Shown: positions 19,143-27,974, counted from the first letter of the stretch. The stretch: DNA of 64,000 nucleotides from an uncultured Oscillospiraceae bacterium (GCA_947599875.1 CANQFV010000003.1:1-64000), one strand, 5' to 3'. A program made the numbers and translations. Notes: generated from the letters alone by a model not told the origin.

Positions 19143-19997
19143 ATGGACAAGCCCAAAAAACGCCACGTTTTCCTGAAGCTCCTGCTCCTTCTGGCCCTGA
19201 TTTGCGCCGTGCTTGTGTATGACAGCAACAACCGGCTGGTGACGGACGTGTTCTCCCTGGGCAATGAGCGGCTCCCGGAGGATCTGGAGGGGCTGCGCAT
19301 CGTGCATCTGTCCGACCTCCACGCCAGGAGCTTCGGAAAGGACAACGAAAAGCTGATCTCCGCCATTGCCGACGCCCGCCCCGACATCATCTGCATCACC
19401 GGCGACTTAGTGGATAAAGACCAGGCCCGGCAGGAGGGGTATGTGAGGCAGTTGATGGCCGCCATCACCCAGATCGCCCCCGTGTATTTCGTCAGCGGCA
19501 ACCACGACTGGGCCGTGGGCTGGGCCAGGGAGCTGTTTGATGTCCTGCGGGAGTACGGCGTCACCGTCCTGAGGAACGAGTATGTGACCTACGGCCGGGG
19601 TGACGACTATATCGTCATCGCCGGCATGGACGACCCCAACGGCCTGCGGGATCAGAAGACCCCCGCCAAGGTGGTGGAGGAGATCCGCCGGGATCACCCG
19701 GGGAAATATATCCTGATGCTCTACCACCGGGATACGGAGCTGGCCATGTGGGCAGATCTGGGGGTGGACGCGGTGCTGTGCGGCCACGCCCACGGCGGGC
19801 TGATCCGCCTGCCCTTCACCGACGGGCTTGTGGCCCCCGGCCAGGGCCTCTTCCCCACCTGGACCGCCGGGATCTATACCCGGGACGCCACCCAGATGCT
19901 GGTCTCCCGCGGCTTCACCGGCTCCCACGGCGTCCCGCGGCTCTTCAACAACCCGGAGCTTGTGCTGGCCGTGCTGGAGCGGCAGCCCTCCGCCTGA
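19143..19997 (+). CDS. Membrane-anchored metallophosphoesterase (YkuE-like)
   Basis: This 284-residue protein has an N-terminal signal anchor (FLKLLLLLALICAVLVY) and the full calcineurin-like metal set: HLSDLHA, GDLVD, GNHDWA and GHAHGG. Proteins of this type include UDP-2,3-diacylglucosamine-type and general metal-dependent phosphatases; the substrate cannot be read from sequence. The catalytic domain should sit outside the membrane. Confidence 0.9.
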   Translation: MDKPKKRHVFLKLLLLLALICAVLVYDSNNRLVTDVFSLGNERLPEDLEGLRIVHLSDLHARSFGKDNEKLISAIADARPDIICITGDLVDKDQARQEGYVRQLMAAITQIAPVYFVSGNHDWAVGWARELFDVLREYGVTVLRNEYVTYGRGDDYIVIAGMDDPNGLRDQKTPAKVVEEIRRDHPGKYILMLYHRDTELAMWADLGVDAVLCGHAHGGLIRLPFTDGLVAPGQGLFPTWTAGIYTRDATQMLVSRGFTGSHGVPRLFNNPELVLAVLERQPSA

Positions 19998-20078
19998 GTT
20001 TTTTGGAAAAGGCGGGCATCTTTTCCCTCCCCCCGGCATAGAATGATCCGGTTATTCTTTTTGTGGGAGGGACAGGAA

Positions 20079-20168
20079 ATGGACGAGAAAAAGGAGCGCC
20101 CGGCGCCCAAGCCGGACATTGACGAGCTGATTTTCGGCAACAAGGAGCATACGGACTCCGAAAGATGA
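20079..20168 (+). CDS. Possible 29-residue protein upstream of prfB
   Basis: The short frame encodes a charged peptide (MDEKKERPAPKPDIDELIFG...). It starts after GGGAGGGACAGGAA and ends 25 bases before prfB. It could be a real small protein or a leader peptide for prfB. I know no family for it. Confidence 0.35.
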   Translation: MDEKKERPAPKPDIDELIFGNKEHTDSER

Positions 20169-20193
20169 AATTTTACACAAAGGATTGAACCAT

Positions 20194-21297
20194 ATGATCG
20201 TAGAGTACGAGGAATACAAGACAAAGCTGGGGGCGCTGAAGCCCCAGCTGGAGACCATCCGCCGGGCGCTGAAGCTGGACGAGGTCTCCGCCGAGATCGA
20301 CCGCCTCCAGGCCGAGAGCGAGTCCGACGGCTTCTGGAGCGACCAGAAGAACTCCCAGAAAGTCCTCCAGCGGTTGAAGCAGCTGAAGAACAAGCGGGAG
20401 AGCTTCCAGAAGATGGAGAGCCGCTACGACGACCTGCTGGCGCTGTGCGACATGGCCATTGAGGAGGACGACATCTCCCTCCTGCCGGAGCTGGAGAGCG
20501 AGTTTAACGCCTTCACCACGGATCTGGAGACCACGCGTCTCACCACCATGCTGTCCGGGGAGTACGACAGCTGCAACGCCATTCTCAGCTTCCACCCCGG
20601 CGCCGGCGGCACCGAGGCCCAGGACTGGACGGAGATGCTCTACCGCATGTACACCCGCTGGGCGGAGCGCCACGGGTATAAGTACACCATCCTGGACTAT
20701 CTGGACGGGGAGGAGGCGGGGATCAAGTCCGCCGCCATCCGGATCGACGGGGAGAACGCCTACGGCTATTTAAAGAGCGAGAGCGGCGTCCACCGCCTGG
20801 TGCGCATATCGCCCTTTGACGCCTCCGGCCGGAGACAGACCAGCTTCGCGGCGGTGGAGGTGATGCCGGAGATCACCGACACCAGCGAGATCGAGCTTCG
20901 GGATGAGGACATCGAGATGCAGGTCTACCGCTCCTCCGGCGCCGGCGGCCAGAAGGTAAACAAGACAAGCTCCGCTGTGCGCCTGATCCACAAGCCCACG
21001 GGCATCGTGGTCTCCAGCCAGGTGGAGCGGAGCCACTTCCAGAACCTGGAGAACTGCAAGGAGATGCTCCGCGCAAAGCTGGCGGAGATCAAGGAGCGGG
21101 AGCATCTGGAGAAGATCAGCGACATCAAGGGCGTGCAGATGAAGATCGACTTCGGCTCCGCCATCCGCAGCTACGTTTTCATGCCCTACACCCTGGCCAA
21201 GGATCAGCGCACGGGCTTTGAAAACGGCAACATCAACGCGGTCATGGACGGCGACATCGACGGATTTATCAACGCGTATCTGGCTTGGAAGGCCTAA
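20194..21297 (+). CDS. prfB: Peptide chain release factor 2
   Basis: This 367-residue RF2 reads UAA and UGA. It carries the SPF anticodon-like tripeptide (206-208, RISPFDASG) and the catalytic GGQ loop (251-253). ATG 20194 has AAAGGA nine bases before it. Many prfB genes need a +1 frameshift at an in-frame UGA near codon 25; here the reading frame is continuous, so that autoregulation is absent. The last codons (LAWKA and TAA) lie inside the left hairpin of a family B repeat. Confidence 0.96.
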   Translation: MIVEYEEYKTKLGALKPQLETIRRALKLDEVSAEIDRLQAESESDGFWSDQKNSQKVLQRLKQLKNKRESFQKMESRYDDLLALCDMAIEEDDISLLPELESEFNAFTTDLETTRLTTMLSGEYDSCNAILSFHPGAGGTEAQDWTEMLYRMYTRWAERHGYKYTILDYLDGEEAGIKSAAIRIDGENAYGYLKSESGVHRLVRISPFDASGRRQTSFAAVEVMPEITDTSEIELRDEDIEMQVYRSSGAGGQKVNKTSSAVRLIHKPTGIVVSSQVERSHFQNLENCKEMLRAKLAEIKEREHLEKISDIKGVQMKIDFGSAIRSYVFMPYTLAKDQRTGFENGNINAVMDGDIDGFINAYLAWKA

Positions 21298-21526
21298 AGG
21301 CCTTCCAATGCCAAGGGGAAACGTGCGAAAGGCCCAACGTGAATTCCGCAGAATTCACGTTGGGCCTTTCTGCTGCCGCGCTGCGCGACCAGTCTGCGGA
21401 CTGGTCTACGACTCGCTAAGAGCCGCCCCCAAAGGGGGCGGTTGCTCGCTTGCATGGCGTCTGCGGACGCCAACTTGCGCGGCAAGAGGGATTTTTTCCA
21501 AGGCACATGTCCTTGGAAAAAATATT
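21284..21526 (+). repeat. Family B structured repeat, copy 1 (after prfB)
   Basis: It begins with the X hairpin TTGGAAGGCC-TAAA-GGCCTTCCAA, whose loop holds the prfB stop. TGCCAAGGGG follows, then the Y hairpin (21327-21370) with a perfect 20-bp stem and CGCA loop containing two GAATTC, then GCCGCGC...GCGCGGC with an enlarged insert, then the terminator-like Z hairpin flanked by T6 and A6 (21492-21522). Confidence 0.9.
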
Positions 21527-21590
21527 TGGATTGGGAGGGTGCGAGGCGGAGCATCTTCCGTTGATTGGAGGCTTTCACCCGGCGTTACAG

Positions 21591-21639
21591 AGGGACGGTT
21601 CTTTAGTCCCACCTGCGGTGTGACAAAAAAACCGTCCCT
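21591..21639 (+). repeat. Family A palindromic repeat, copy 2
   Basis: AGGGACGGTTCTTTAGTC...ACAAAAAAACCGTCCCT with a CCACCTGCGGTGTG centre. It is preceded by CGGCGTTACAG and followed by AGTCCCGCC. Confidence 0.85.
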
Positions 21640-21691
21640 CAGTCCCGCCTTTTTCGGAGGAGTTTTCCGTCTTTTGAGGAGGTGGGACAAA

Positions 21692-21749
21692 GGGGACGGT
21701 TTCTTTGTACCACCAGTGCGCACACTGGTGTGACTAAGGAACCGTCCCC
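21692..21749 (+). repeat. Family A palindromic repeat, copy 3
   Basis: GGGGACGGTTTCTTT...AAGGAACCGTCCCC with the CACCAGTGCGCACACTGGTG centre. With copy 2 it forms a larger nested palindrome: CGGCGTTACAG...GTGTAACACCGG outside, GTCCCGCC...GGTGGGAC inside. Confidence 0.85.
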
Positions 21750-21840
21750 GTGTAACACCGGCTTCCCGGTGACGTCGGAGGCCCTGCCCCGGCGTTATAC
21801 CCTTCTTCCGGGGCGGTTCATCCGGACTTTCCGCTCGCTT

Positions 21841-22422
21841 TTATTCCTCTCTGTAGATTCGCTCCCACGCCGCGACCGTCTCCTCCACCGTTCCGGAGGC
21901 GTCGATCCTCCGGAGGTTTTTCAGCTCCGCCAGCTTCTCCGGGGCGAAATCCCCCTCATCGGCCAGGTATCTCCGGCACAGCTCCGCATAGTCCGGCCGT
22001 GACTGCCTGTCCTCCCGGTCGAGACAGCGCCGGAGCCTCTGCCCGTCGGGGAGATCCAGATACACCGGCCGGACGGCCTGCTCCCCGAAGGCGCGGATAA
22101 AGGACGCCGCCCCCTCCAGAGTGGTTATAACGATGTAGTCAAGCCCCTCCATCAGAGAAAACCGCCGGGTGAAGTACGTCCACAGCCCCTGGACGGTGTG
22201 GTATTCCCGCTTTTCGATGACCTGGCCGCGGGCCTCCAGCCCCCGAAGCTCCGCCTCCGTCACGAAAAAGTAGTCCCTGCCGTTGACCTCTCCCTCCCGC
22301 ATGGGCCGGGTGGTGCAGGGGATGATGGGCGTGAGCCGCCCGGGGCGCCTATCCAGAATGGCCTTGTAGAGGGTGTCCTTCCCGGAGCCGCTTTTGCCCA
22401 CGAGGCAGAAAATCTTTCCCAT
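21841..22422 (-). CDS. Guanylate-kinase-like nucleotide kinase
   Basis: This 193-residue P-loop kinase starts at ATG 22422 after GGGAG. The Walker A motif is GKSGSGKDT (residues 10-18), and PCTTRPMREGEVNGRDYFFVTEAEL matches the GMP-binding block of guanylate kinases (TTR-x-x-R...G-x-D-Y-F). The second half (TLEGAASFIRAFG) is divergent from canonical Gmk, so it may be an accessory paralogue rather than the essential enzyme. Confidence 0.8.
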   Translation of the reverse strand: MGKIFCLVGKSGSGKDTLYKAILDRRPGRLTPIIPCTTRPMREGEVNGRDYFFVTEAELRGLEARGQVIEKREYHTVQGLWTYFTRRFSLMEGLDYIVITTLEGAASFIRAFGEQAVRPVYLDLPDGQRLRRCLDREDRQSRPDYAELCRRYLADEGDFAPEKLAELKNLRRIDASGTVEETVAAWERIYREE

Positions 22423-22609
22423 TTTTAACGCTCCCTTCCCCGCGCCGGTAGTTGAGGACATTTTACCACAATCGCCGGGAACCTTCAACCGAAAAAGAGG
22501 CCGCCCCCGCCGATTTTGTGGATCTCCGGTGAATTTGAGGCCCGCGTCCGAGGGCAGCCGGTGTGACACGGGGAAGGGTAGGTCACGCGTCACCGGGAAG
22601 CCGGTGTTT

Positions 22610-22709
22610 GTACGGGCCTCCGCCCACGGAGGCCCGCGTTGGTTGAGCTGCGTTGAATCAATACCCGGAGGTAATCGAAACCCGGGCCGACGAGGTCGTC
22701 GGCCCCTAC
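22610..22709. repeat. Family C palindromes (two)
   Basis: GGGCCTCCGCCCACGGAGGCCC (22613-22634) and GGGCCGACGAGGTCGTCGGCCCCTAC (22684-22709). Both belong to the GTAGGGGCC...GGCCC palindrome family found throughout the chromosomal part. Confidence 0.75.
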
Positions 22710-22747
22710 AGGGAACCTGGTGCGTCTGAGGGCAGCCGGTGTGACAC

Positions 22748-22796
22748 GGGGACGGTTCTTTAGTCCCACCTGCGGTGTGACAAAAGAACCGTCCCC
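22748..22796 (+). repeat. Family A palindromic repeat, copy 4
   Basis: GGGGACGGTTCTTTAGTC...AAAAGAACCGTCCCC, followed by the typical GCTGTCCCACCTCCTC. Confidence 0.85.
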
Positions 22797-22847
22797 GCTG
22801 TCCCACCTCCTCAAAAGATGGAACTCTCTCCGACCCGCTCCCCTCAT

Positions 22848-23026
22848 TCAATATTTTTTCCGGCGGCATGTACGTCGGAAAAAATCCCACTTGCCGCGCA
22901 AGCGTGCGGCCCTTTGGGCCGTGCGCACAGCGCGGCAGCAGAAAACTCCCGCTCGAATTCCGCAGAATTCGAGCGGGAGTTTTCTCTTTGGCAGGAAAAG
23001 GCCTTTAGGCCTTTTCCGCCAGGTTA
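22848..23026 (-). repeat. Family B structured repeat, copy 2 (after uxaC)
   Basis: Read on the minus strand, the X hairpin GGAAAAGGCC-TAAA-GGCCTTTTCC contains the uxaC stop. The Y hairpin (22941-22984) is a perfect 20-bp stem with a CGCA loop. The GCCGCGC junction stem and a Z hairpin with stem CCGACG/CGGCGG type and A/T flanks follow. Confidence 0.9.
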
Positions 23027-24450
23027 AAATACCTCTCCGCGTTCTTGTAGCTGATTCCCTCCACGATCTTCTTGAGGGAGGCGTCGTTATTGGGGTACTC
23101 CCCGTTCTCCACCCAGTTGCCGATGAGGTTGCACATGATGCGGCGGAAATAGTCGTGCCGGGCATAGGACAGGAAGCTGCGGGAGTCGGTGAGCATCCCC
23201 ACAAAATTCCCCAGAAGGCCCAGATTTGCCAGGGAGCGCATCTGATCCTCCATGCCGGACTTGGTGTCATTGAACCACCAGGCGGAGCCGTGCTGCATCT
23301 TGCCGGGGACCTCGTCCGTCTGGAAGCAGCCGATCAGGGTGCCAATCTGCTCATTGTCGGCGGGGTTCAGGCTGTACAGGATGGTCTTGGGGCACTCCCC
23401 CGTCTCATCCAGGGCCGCCAGCAGGTCGGCCATATCGCCGCCGCAGGTGTTCTGGCTGATCATATCCACGCCCGTGTCGGGGCCGAGCTTCTTATAGAGC
23501 CGGGTGTTCACGTTGCGCTTGCAGCTGTAGTGGAGCTGCATGCAGATGCCAAGGCGGTGATACTCTTTTCCTAAGTGCATGAGGATGGCGGTCTGGTACT
23601 TCTCGGCCTCCTCCAGGGTGATCTCCTGGCCGTCCATGACCTTGTGGAAGGCCTCGTTGACGCACTTGGTGCAGCCGGGGCGGTAGGGGATGTAGTCCAG
23701 GCCGTGGTCGCTGGCCCGGCAGCCCAGGGAGGCGAAGAACTCCAGCCTCTGGGTGAGGGCGGCGCACACATCCTCCACGGTGTCGAGGCTGTCCTTGCCC
23801 ACGCTCTTGGCCAGCTTGCCGATGTACTCGGCGAAGCCGGGCTTTGTGATGTTGATGGCCTTGTCCGGGCGGAAGGAGGGGGCCACCTTCACCTTGATGG
23901 TGGGGTCGGCGGCGATCTTCTCATGCCACTCCAGGGTGTCCACCGGGTCGTCGGTGGTGCCGATGAAGGCCACGTTGGCCCGCTCGATGATCCCGCGGAC
24001 GGTGAGGGAGGGGTCATGCTGGAGCTTGTCGTTGACGAAATCCCAGCACTCCTTGGCGTTCTCCACGGTCAGAGGCTTCATATAGCCGAAGAACTGCCGC
24101 AGCTCCAGGTTGCACCAGTGGTACATGGGGTTGCCGACGGCCATCTCCAGGGACTCCACAAACTTCAAAAACCGCTCATATCCCGGCTTGTGCCCGGTGA
24201 TGTACTCCTCCGGCACGCCGTTGGAGCGCATGACCCGCCACTTGTAGTGGTCGCCGAAGTAGGTGCCGTCCGGGTTCTCGCCGCCCAGCCAGACCTCCAC
24301 GATGTCGTTGAAGCGCCGGTTCTCGTAGATCTCCTTGGGGGAGATGTGGCAGTGGTAGTCCACCAGGGGCTGATGCTCGGCATAGTCGTGGAACAGGTGC
24401 TTTGCGGTCTCGGTCTCCAGGAGGAAGTCCTTATCCATAAATTCTTTCAT
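23005..24450 (-). CDS. uxaC: Glucuronate/galacturonate isomerase
   Basis: This 481-residue uronate isomerase converts D-glucuronate to fructuronate and D-galacturonate to tagaturonate, the first step of hexuronate catabolism. The amidohydrolase-like metal site is visible as VDYHCHISPKEI near the N-terminus, and the length and whole-protein pattern (e.g. GTTDDPVDTLEWH, MLTDSRSFLSYARHDYFRR) are typical. It is the last gene of the minus-strand cluster. Its final residues LAEKA and stop are encoded by the left end of a family B repeat. Confidence 0.95.
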   Translation of the reverse strand: MKEFMDKDFLLETETAKHLFHDYAEHQPLVDYHCHISPKEIYENRRFNDIVEVWLGGENPDGTYFGDHYKWRVMRSNGVPEEYITGHKPGYERFLKFVESLEMAVGNPMYHWCNLELRQFFGYMKPLTVENAKECWDFVNDKLQHDPSLTVRGIIERANVAFIGTTDDPVDTLEWHEKIAADPTIKVKVAPSFRPDKAINITKPGFAEYIGKLAKSVGKDSLDTVEDVCAALTQRLEFFASLGCRASDHGLDYIPYRPGCTKCVNEAFHKVMDGQEITLEEAEKYQTAILMHLGKEYHRLGICMQLHYSCKRNVNTRLYKKLGPDTGVDMISQNTCGGDMADLLAALDETGECPKTILYSLNPADNEQIGTLIGCFQTDEVPGKMQHGSAWWFNDTKSGMEDQMRSLANLGLLGNFVGMLTDSRSFLSYARHDYFRRIMCNLIGNWVENGEYPNNDASLKKIVEGISYKNAERYFNLAEKA

Positions 24451-24478
24451 GGGAATCGTCTCCGTTTCATTAAGATGT

Positions 24479-24548
24479 GGGCCGATGAGGTCATCGGCCC
24501 CTACAGGGGGGCGCGGATACGGGCCGATGAGATCACCGGCCCCTACAG
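24479..24548. repeat. Family C palindromes, tandem pair
   Basis: Two copies of GGGCCGATGAGGTCATCGGCCCCTACAG type stand in tandem in the gap between uxaC and the sugar kinase, where they could form hairpins within the transcript. Confidence 0.8.
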
Positions 24549-24595
24549 GGGGAATCGGTACACCCGCCCGTGGGGGCGGGTGTACCGCTGAGAAA

Positions 24596-25684
24596 TTACC
24601 GCTTGATGTCGTAGTTCATGTTCATCAGATTCCGGATGGACTCCACGTCGTCGGTAATATTTCCGTCGCCGTGGATGGTGTGCTTGATGACGGAGCTGGC
24701 CACGGCGAAGTTGATCATATCCATCGGCTTATAGCCCATCATCATGGCGTAGATCAGTCCGCTGGCGAAGGCGTCGCCGCCGCCCACGCGGTCCAGAATG
24801 TTGAAGGTGAAGAGCTTGGACTCAAAGGTGTGCCCCTGATACCACATGTAGGCCATCAGGCTGTTCTCCGAGCCTGAGTGGGCGTAGCGCACATGGCGGG
24901 CGATGCACTTGATGTTGGGGTAGGCGGCCACAAACGCCTGGTTGATCTCGTCCTGCTCCTCCCAGCTGGGCTGGCGGGAGATGCCGTCCTTCACGTCGCC
25001 CTTGGCGGGGTCGGCGGGGTCCTTGTACAGGTGGTACGGCTCCACGCCGAACAGCACGTCCACATAGGGCAGGCACTTGGTGCAGTAGTCCCGGGCCTCC
25101 TCCCAGCTCCAGAGCAGGCTGCGGAAATTCCCGTCAAAGCTGACGGTCATCCCCTTCTCCTTGGCCTTCTCCATGAGCTTCAGGATAAAGTCGCCGCAGG
25201 ACTGGGACAGGGCCGGGGTGATACCGGACAGGTGCAGCCAGTCAAAGCCGCTGAGCAGATAGTCCACGTCCACCTTGGAGAAGTCAAACTCCGAAATGGC
25301 GGAGTGCTTCCGGTCATATGTCACCTTGCTGGGCCGGATCCCGTAGCCGGTCTCCAGGTAGTAGGTGCCCAGGCGGTGGGTGGGCGTCTCCTCCGGCGTG
25401 GAGAGGATCACCGGGGTGCAGTGGACGTCGTTGGATCTGAGCATCCGGACGGCGCTCTTCCCCAGGGAGTTGTTGGGCACCACGGAGAAGAAGGTGCTGT
25501 CCACGCCCAGATTCGCCAGGGCCAGGGCGATATTGGCCTCCGACCCGCCGTAGCTGGCCTCAAACTCGTTGGCCGCACGGATCTTTTCATAGTTGGGGGG
25601 AGTGAGGCGGAGCATGATTTCGCCAAAGGTGATGAACTTCTGTCCGCCGCGGCTGTCCCTTGTCAGGGGGTTGGAATGCTCCAT
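24596..25684 (-). CDS. kdgK: PfkB-family sugar kinase, probable 2-keto-3-deoxygluconate kinase (paralogue 1)
   Basis: This 362-residue ribokinase-fold kinase should phosphorylate KDG to KDPG. It carries the N-terminal GGSEANIALALANLG block and the PfkB signature DRVGGGDAFASGLIYAMM with catalytic Asp. It is about 20 residues longer than its neighbour and has an insert around YKDPADPAKGDVKDG. It starts 12 bases after the second kinase. Two adjacent KDG-kinase-type genes are unusual and one may act on a different keto-sugar. Confidence 0.82.
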   Translation of the reverse strand: MEHSNPLTRDSRGGQKFITFGEIMLRLTPPNYEKIRAANEFEASYGGSEANIALALANLGVDSTFFSVVPNNSLGKSAVRMLRSNDVHCTPVILSTPEETPTHRLGTYYLETGYGIRPSKVTYDRKHSAISEFDFSKVDVDYLLSGFDWLHLSGITPALSQSCGDFILKLMEKAKEKGMTVSFDGNFRSLLWSWEEARDYCTKCLPYVDVLFGVEPYHLYKDPADPAKGDVKDGISRQPSWEEQDEINQAFVAAYPNIKCIARHVRYAHSGSENSLMAYMWYQGHTFESKLFTFNILDRVGGGDAFASGLIYAMMMGYKPMDMINFAVASSVIKHTIHGDGNITDDVESIRNLMNMNYDIKR

Positions 25685-25696
25685 CTCAGATCCTCC

Positions 25697-26722
25697 TTAT
25701 CTCTGTACGCGTCCGGAGGCGTCGCCGCCGGCCAGCTTCTCCACCTCGGGGACGGTGGCGAAGTTGTAGTCGCCCTCGATGGAGTGCTTCAGGGCGGAGG
25801 CCGCCACAGCGAACTCCACGGCGCTCTGGGTGTTGTGGCCGGTGAGCAGGGCGTAGATCAGCCCGCCGCCGAAGGAGTCGCCGCCGCCGATGCGGTCGAT
25901 GATGTGCAGGTGGTAGAGCTTGGAGAAGCAGTACTCGTCGTTCTTCACGTCGTAGAGCATGGCGCTCCAGTCGTTGTCGAAGGCGGACTTGGACTCGCGC
26001 AGAGTGATGGCCACCTTCTCAAAGCCGAACTTGTCCGCCAGCTGACGGGCCACGGACTTGTAGCCCTCCTTATTCAGTGTGCCGGCGGTGATATCGGTGG
26101 CCTCGGCCTCGATGCCGAACACGTCCTTGGCGTCCTCCTCGTTGGAGATGCACACGTCCACATACTTGCAAAGCTCGGTCATCGCGGCACGGGCCTGGTC
26201 ACGGGTCCACAGCTTGCCCCGGTAGTTGAGGTCACAGGAGATCTTGACGCCCCGTTCCTTGGCGGCCTTGCAGGCGTCCAGGCAGGCGGCGACCATGTTG
26301 GGGCCGAGGGCCGGCGTGATGCCGGTGAAGTGGAACCAGTCGGCGCCCTCAAAGATGTCGTCCCAGTCAAACTCGGCGGGATCGGCCTCCTGAATGGCGG
26401 AGTGGGCGCGGTCATAGATGCACACGGAGGGCCGCTGGGAGGCGCCCTTCTCGTTGAAGTAGATGCCCACCCGGTCGCCGCCGCGCACGATCTTGCTGGT
26501 GTCCACGCCGTAGCGGCGCAGGGAGTTGACGGCCGCCTGGCCGATGGCATGGGAGGGGAGCTTGGTGACAAACACCGCGTCGGCGCCGTAGTTGGCCAGG
26601 GACACGGCCACATTGGCCTCGCCGCCGCCGAAGGTGAACTCCAGATGGTCGGCCTGGACAAAGCGCTCGTAGTTATAGGGCTGGAGGCGAATCATCAGCT
26701 CGCCGAAGGTTACAACTTTCAT
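25697..26722 (-). CDS. kdgK: PfkB-family sugar kinase, probable 2-keto-3-deoxygluconate kinase (paralogue 2)
   Basis: This 341-residue ribokinase-family kinase has GGGEANVAVSLANYG near residue 33 and the signature DRIGGGDSFGGGLIYALL with catalytic Asp. Length and context, next to eda, favour KDG kinase. It shares the fold and several blocks (HSAI, GITPAL) with the adjacent paralogue, so the pair probably arose by an old duplication. It lies in the operon eda-kinase-kinase-uxaC. Confidence 0.87.
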   Translation of the reverse strand: MKVVTFGELMIRLQPYNYERFVQADHLEFTFGGGEANVAVSLANYGADAVFVTKLPSHAIGQAAVNSLRRYGVDTSKIVRGGDRVGIYFNEKGASQRPSVCIYDRAHSAIQEADPAEFDWDDIFEGADWFHFTGITPALGPNMVAACLDACKAAKERGVKISCDLNYRGKLWTRDQARAAMTELCKYVDVCISNEEDAKDVFGIEAEATDITAGTLNKEGYKSVARQLADKFGFEKVAITLRESKSAFDNDWSAMLYDVKNDEYCFSKLYHLHIIDRIGGGDSFGGGLIYALLTGHNTQSAVEFAVAASALKHSIEGDYNFATVPEVEKLAGGDASGRVQR

Positions 26723-26802
26723 AGAAATTTTGAATCTCCTTTACATTTTTTGGCGTCGTTTTGGCGTCGCAGACTTGGCCGCCGCGGCGGCGAATCAAAT
26801 CA

Positions 26803-26935
26803 AATTTTCAAGGACATGCGCCTTGAAAATTTGCCCTTTCAGGTCCCCGGAGTGTGCGGCCCACCGGGCCGTGCGCGCAGGGGACCGGCAAATTCCCCTT
26901 GGCATTGAAAGGGCGTCAGCCCTTTCAAGCCAGCT
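26803..26935 (-). repeat. Family B structured repeat, copy 3 (after eda), reduced
   Basis: The X hairpin TTGAAAGGGC-TGAC-GCCCTTTCAA follows GCTGGC after the eda stop. A GGTCCCC...GGGGACC junction stem and the Z hairpin TTTTCAAGG...CCTTGAAAA are present. The GAATTC-type Y hairpin is missing. Confidence 0.75.
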
Positions 26936-27897
26936 TATTTCTTCATCACATGGATGGCGAAGCCCGCGACCTCCTCCTTGAGGTACACGTTCTTGGCCTG
27001 GCCCTTGTCGTTGTAGGAGATGGAGCTTTCGTCAAACTCCACGCCCATGCGGCCCAGGTGGTACATGGCCCGGTCAACGCTGTTGGCGCCGATGCCGATG
27101 TGGCCGTTCTTGCCGCGGCCGGGCTTCTTCATGCACTCCACCACGGTGCCGGCGAAGTCGGAGCTGTTCCCCGCTTTGTAGGTGAAGCCGAAGAGCGCCT
27201 CGAACCGCTTGGCCGTGGCCGCGGCCTCCTCGGGGTCGGCGCAGTTGATGCCGACGTGCATGATCTGCAGGCCCAGCATGGTCTTGACGGCCTCCTTGCA
27301 GATGGCGGTGATCTCGTCCCACTTTTCGCCCTCGATCAGCTCCGGCTTCACCATCCAGGTGCCGCCGCAGGCCACGATCTGGTCAAAGGACAGGTAATCC
27401 ATCAGGTTCTTGGTGTTCACGCCGCCGGTGGGCATCCATTTCAGCTTCTTGTAGGGGCCGGCCAGGGCCTTGATCTTGGCGATGCCCCCGTTCTGCTCGG
27501 CGGGGAAGAACTTGACCACGTCCAGACCCAGGGCCATTGCCTGCTCCATCTCGCCGCCGGTGGCGGTGCCGGGGAGCATCAGCGCGCCCTTGGACAGGCC
27601 GTATTTCACCATCTCGGGATTGAAGCCGGGGCTGACGATAAACTTGCTGCCGGCGTCCAGCGCCCGGTCCAGCTGATCCGGCGTCAGAACGGTTCCGGCG
27701 CCCACCAGCATTTCGGGGACCTCGGCGGTGATGGCGCGCATGGCGTCCTCCGCCGCGGCGGTGCGGAAGGTCACTTCCGCGGTGGGCAGGCCGCCGGCCA
27801 CCAGGGCCTTTGCCAGAGGCACGGCCTTCTTGGCATCGTTAATGGCCACCACCGGGACGATACCGATGTTGGAAATGGTTTTCAGAATCTCATTCAT
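26935..27897 (-). CDS. eda: KDPG/KHG aldolase fused to a C-terminal VOC (glyoxalase-like) domain
   Basis: Residues 1-210 are a class I KDPG aldolase, splitting 2-keto-3-deoxy-6-phosphogluconate into pyruvate and glyceraldehyde-3-P. VEVTFRT-like and VGAGTVLT blocks are present, and the Schiff-base Lys lies in DVVKFFPAEQ. Residues about 210-320 form an extra VOC-type domain (LQIMHVGINCADPEEAAATAKRFEALFGF ... GHIGIGANSVDRAMYHLGRMG ... AGFAIHVMKK). Standard Eda is about 210 residues, so this is a fusion. The added domain may bind or process a keto-acid or metal; its function is unknown. Confidence 0.9.
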   Translation of the reverse strand: MNEILKTISNIGIVPVVAINDAKKAVPLAKALVAGGLPTAEVTFRTAAAEDAMRAITAEVPEMLVGAGTVLTPDQLDRALDAGSKFIVSPGFNPEMVKYGLSKGALMLPGTATGGEMEQAMALGLDVVKFFPAEQNGGIAKIKALAGPYKKLKWMPTGGVNTKNLMDYLSFDQIVACGGTWMVKPELIEGEKWDEITAICKEAVKTMLGLQIMHVGINCADPEEAAATAKRFEALFGFTYKAGNSSDFAGTVVECMKKPGRGKNGHIGIGANSVDRAMYHLGRMGVEFDESSISYNDKGQAKNVYLKEEVAGFAIHVMKK

Positions 27898-27974
27898 GGT
27901 GATTTTCCCTCCTGAAAAGTAGTCCTTTTTTGTTCACCGGCGCTTGCGCGGCGCCGAAATTTCCCTGTTCTTCT

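Noticed and set aside
20185..20193. TTG start for prfB
   Set aside because: It is directly against the AAAGGA ribosome site; ATG 20194 has correct spacing.
24878..26908. 676-codon plus-strand ORF opposite the sugar kinases
   Set aside because: It is a low-complexity Gly/Val/His/Leu translation, typical of the antisense frame of GC-rich genes, and the minus strand has clear kinase genes. Similar long antisense frames at 27988-29577 and 29970-31043 were dropped for the same reason.
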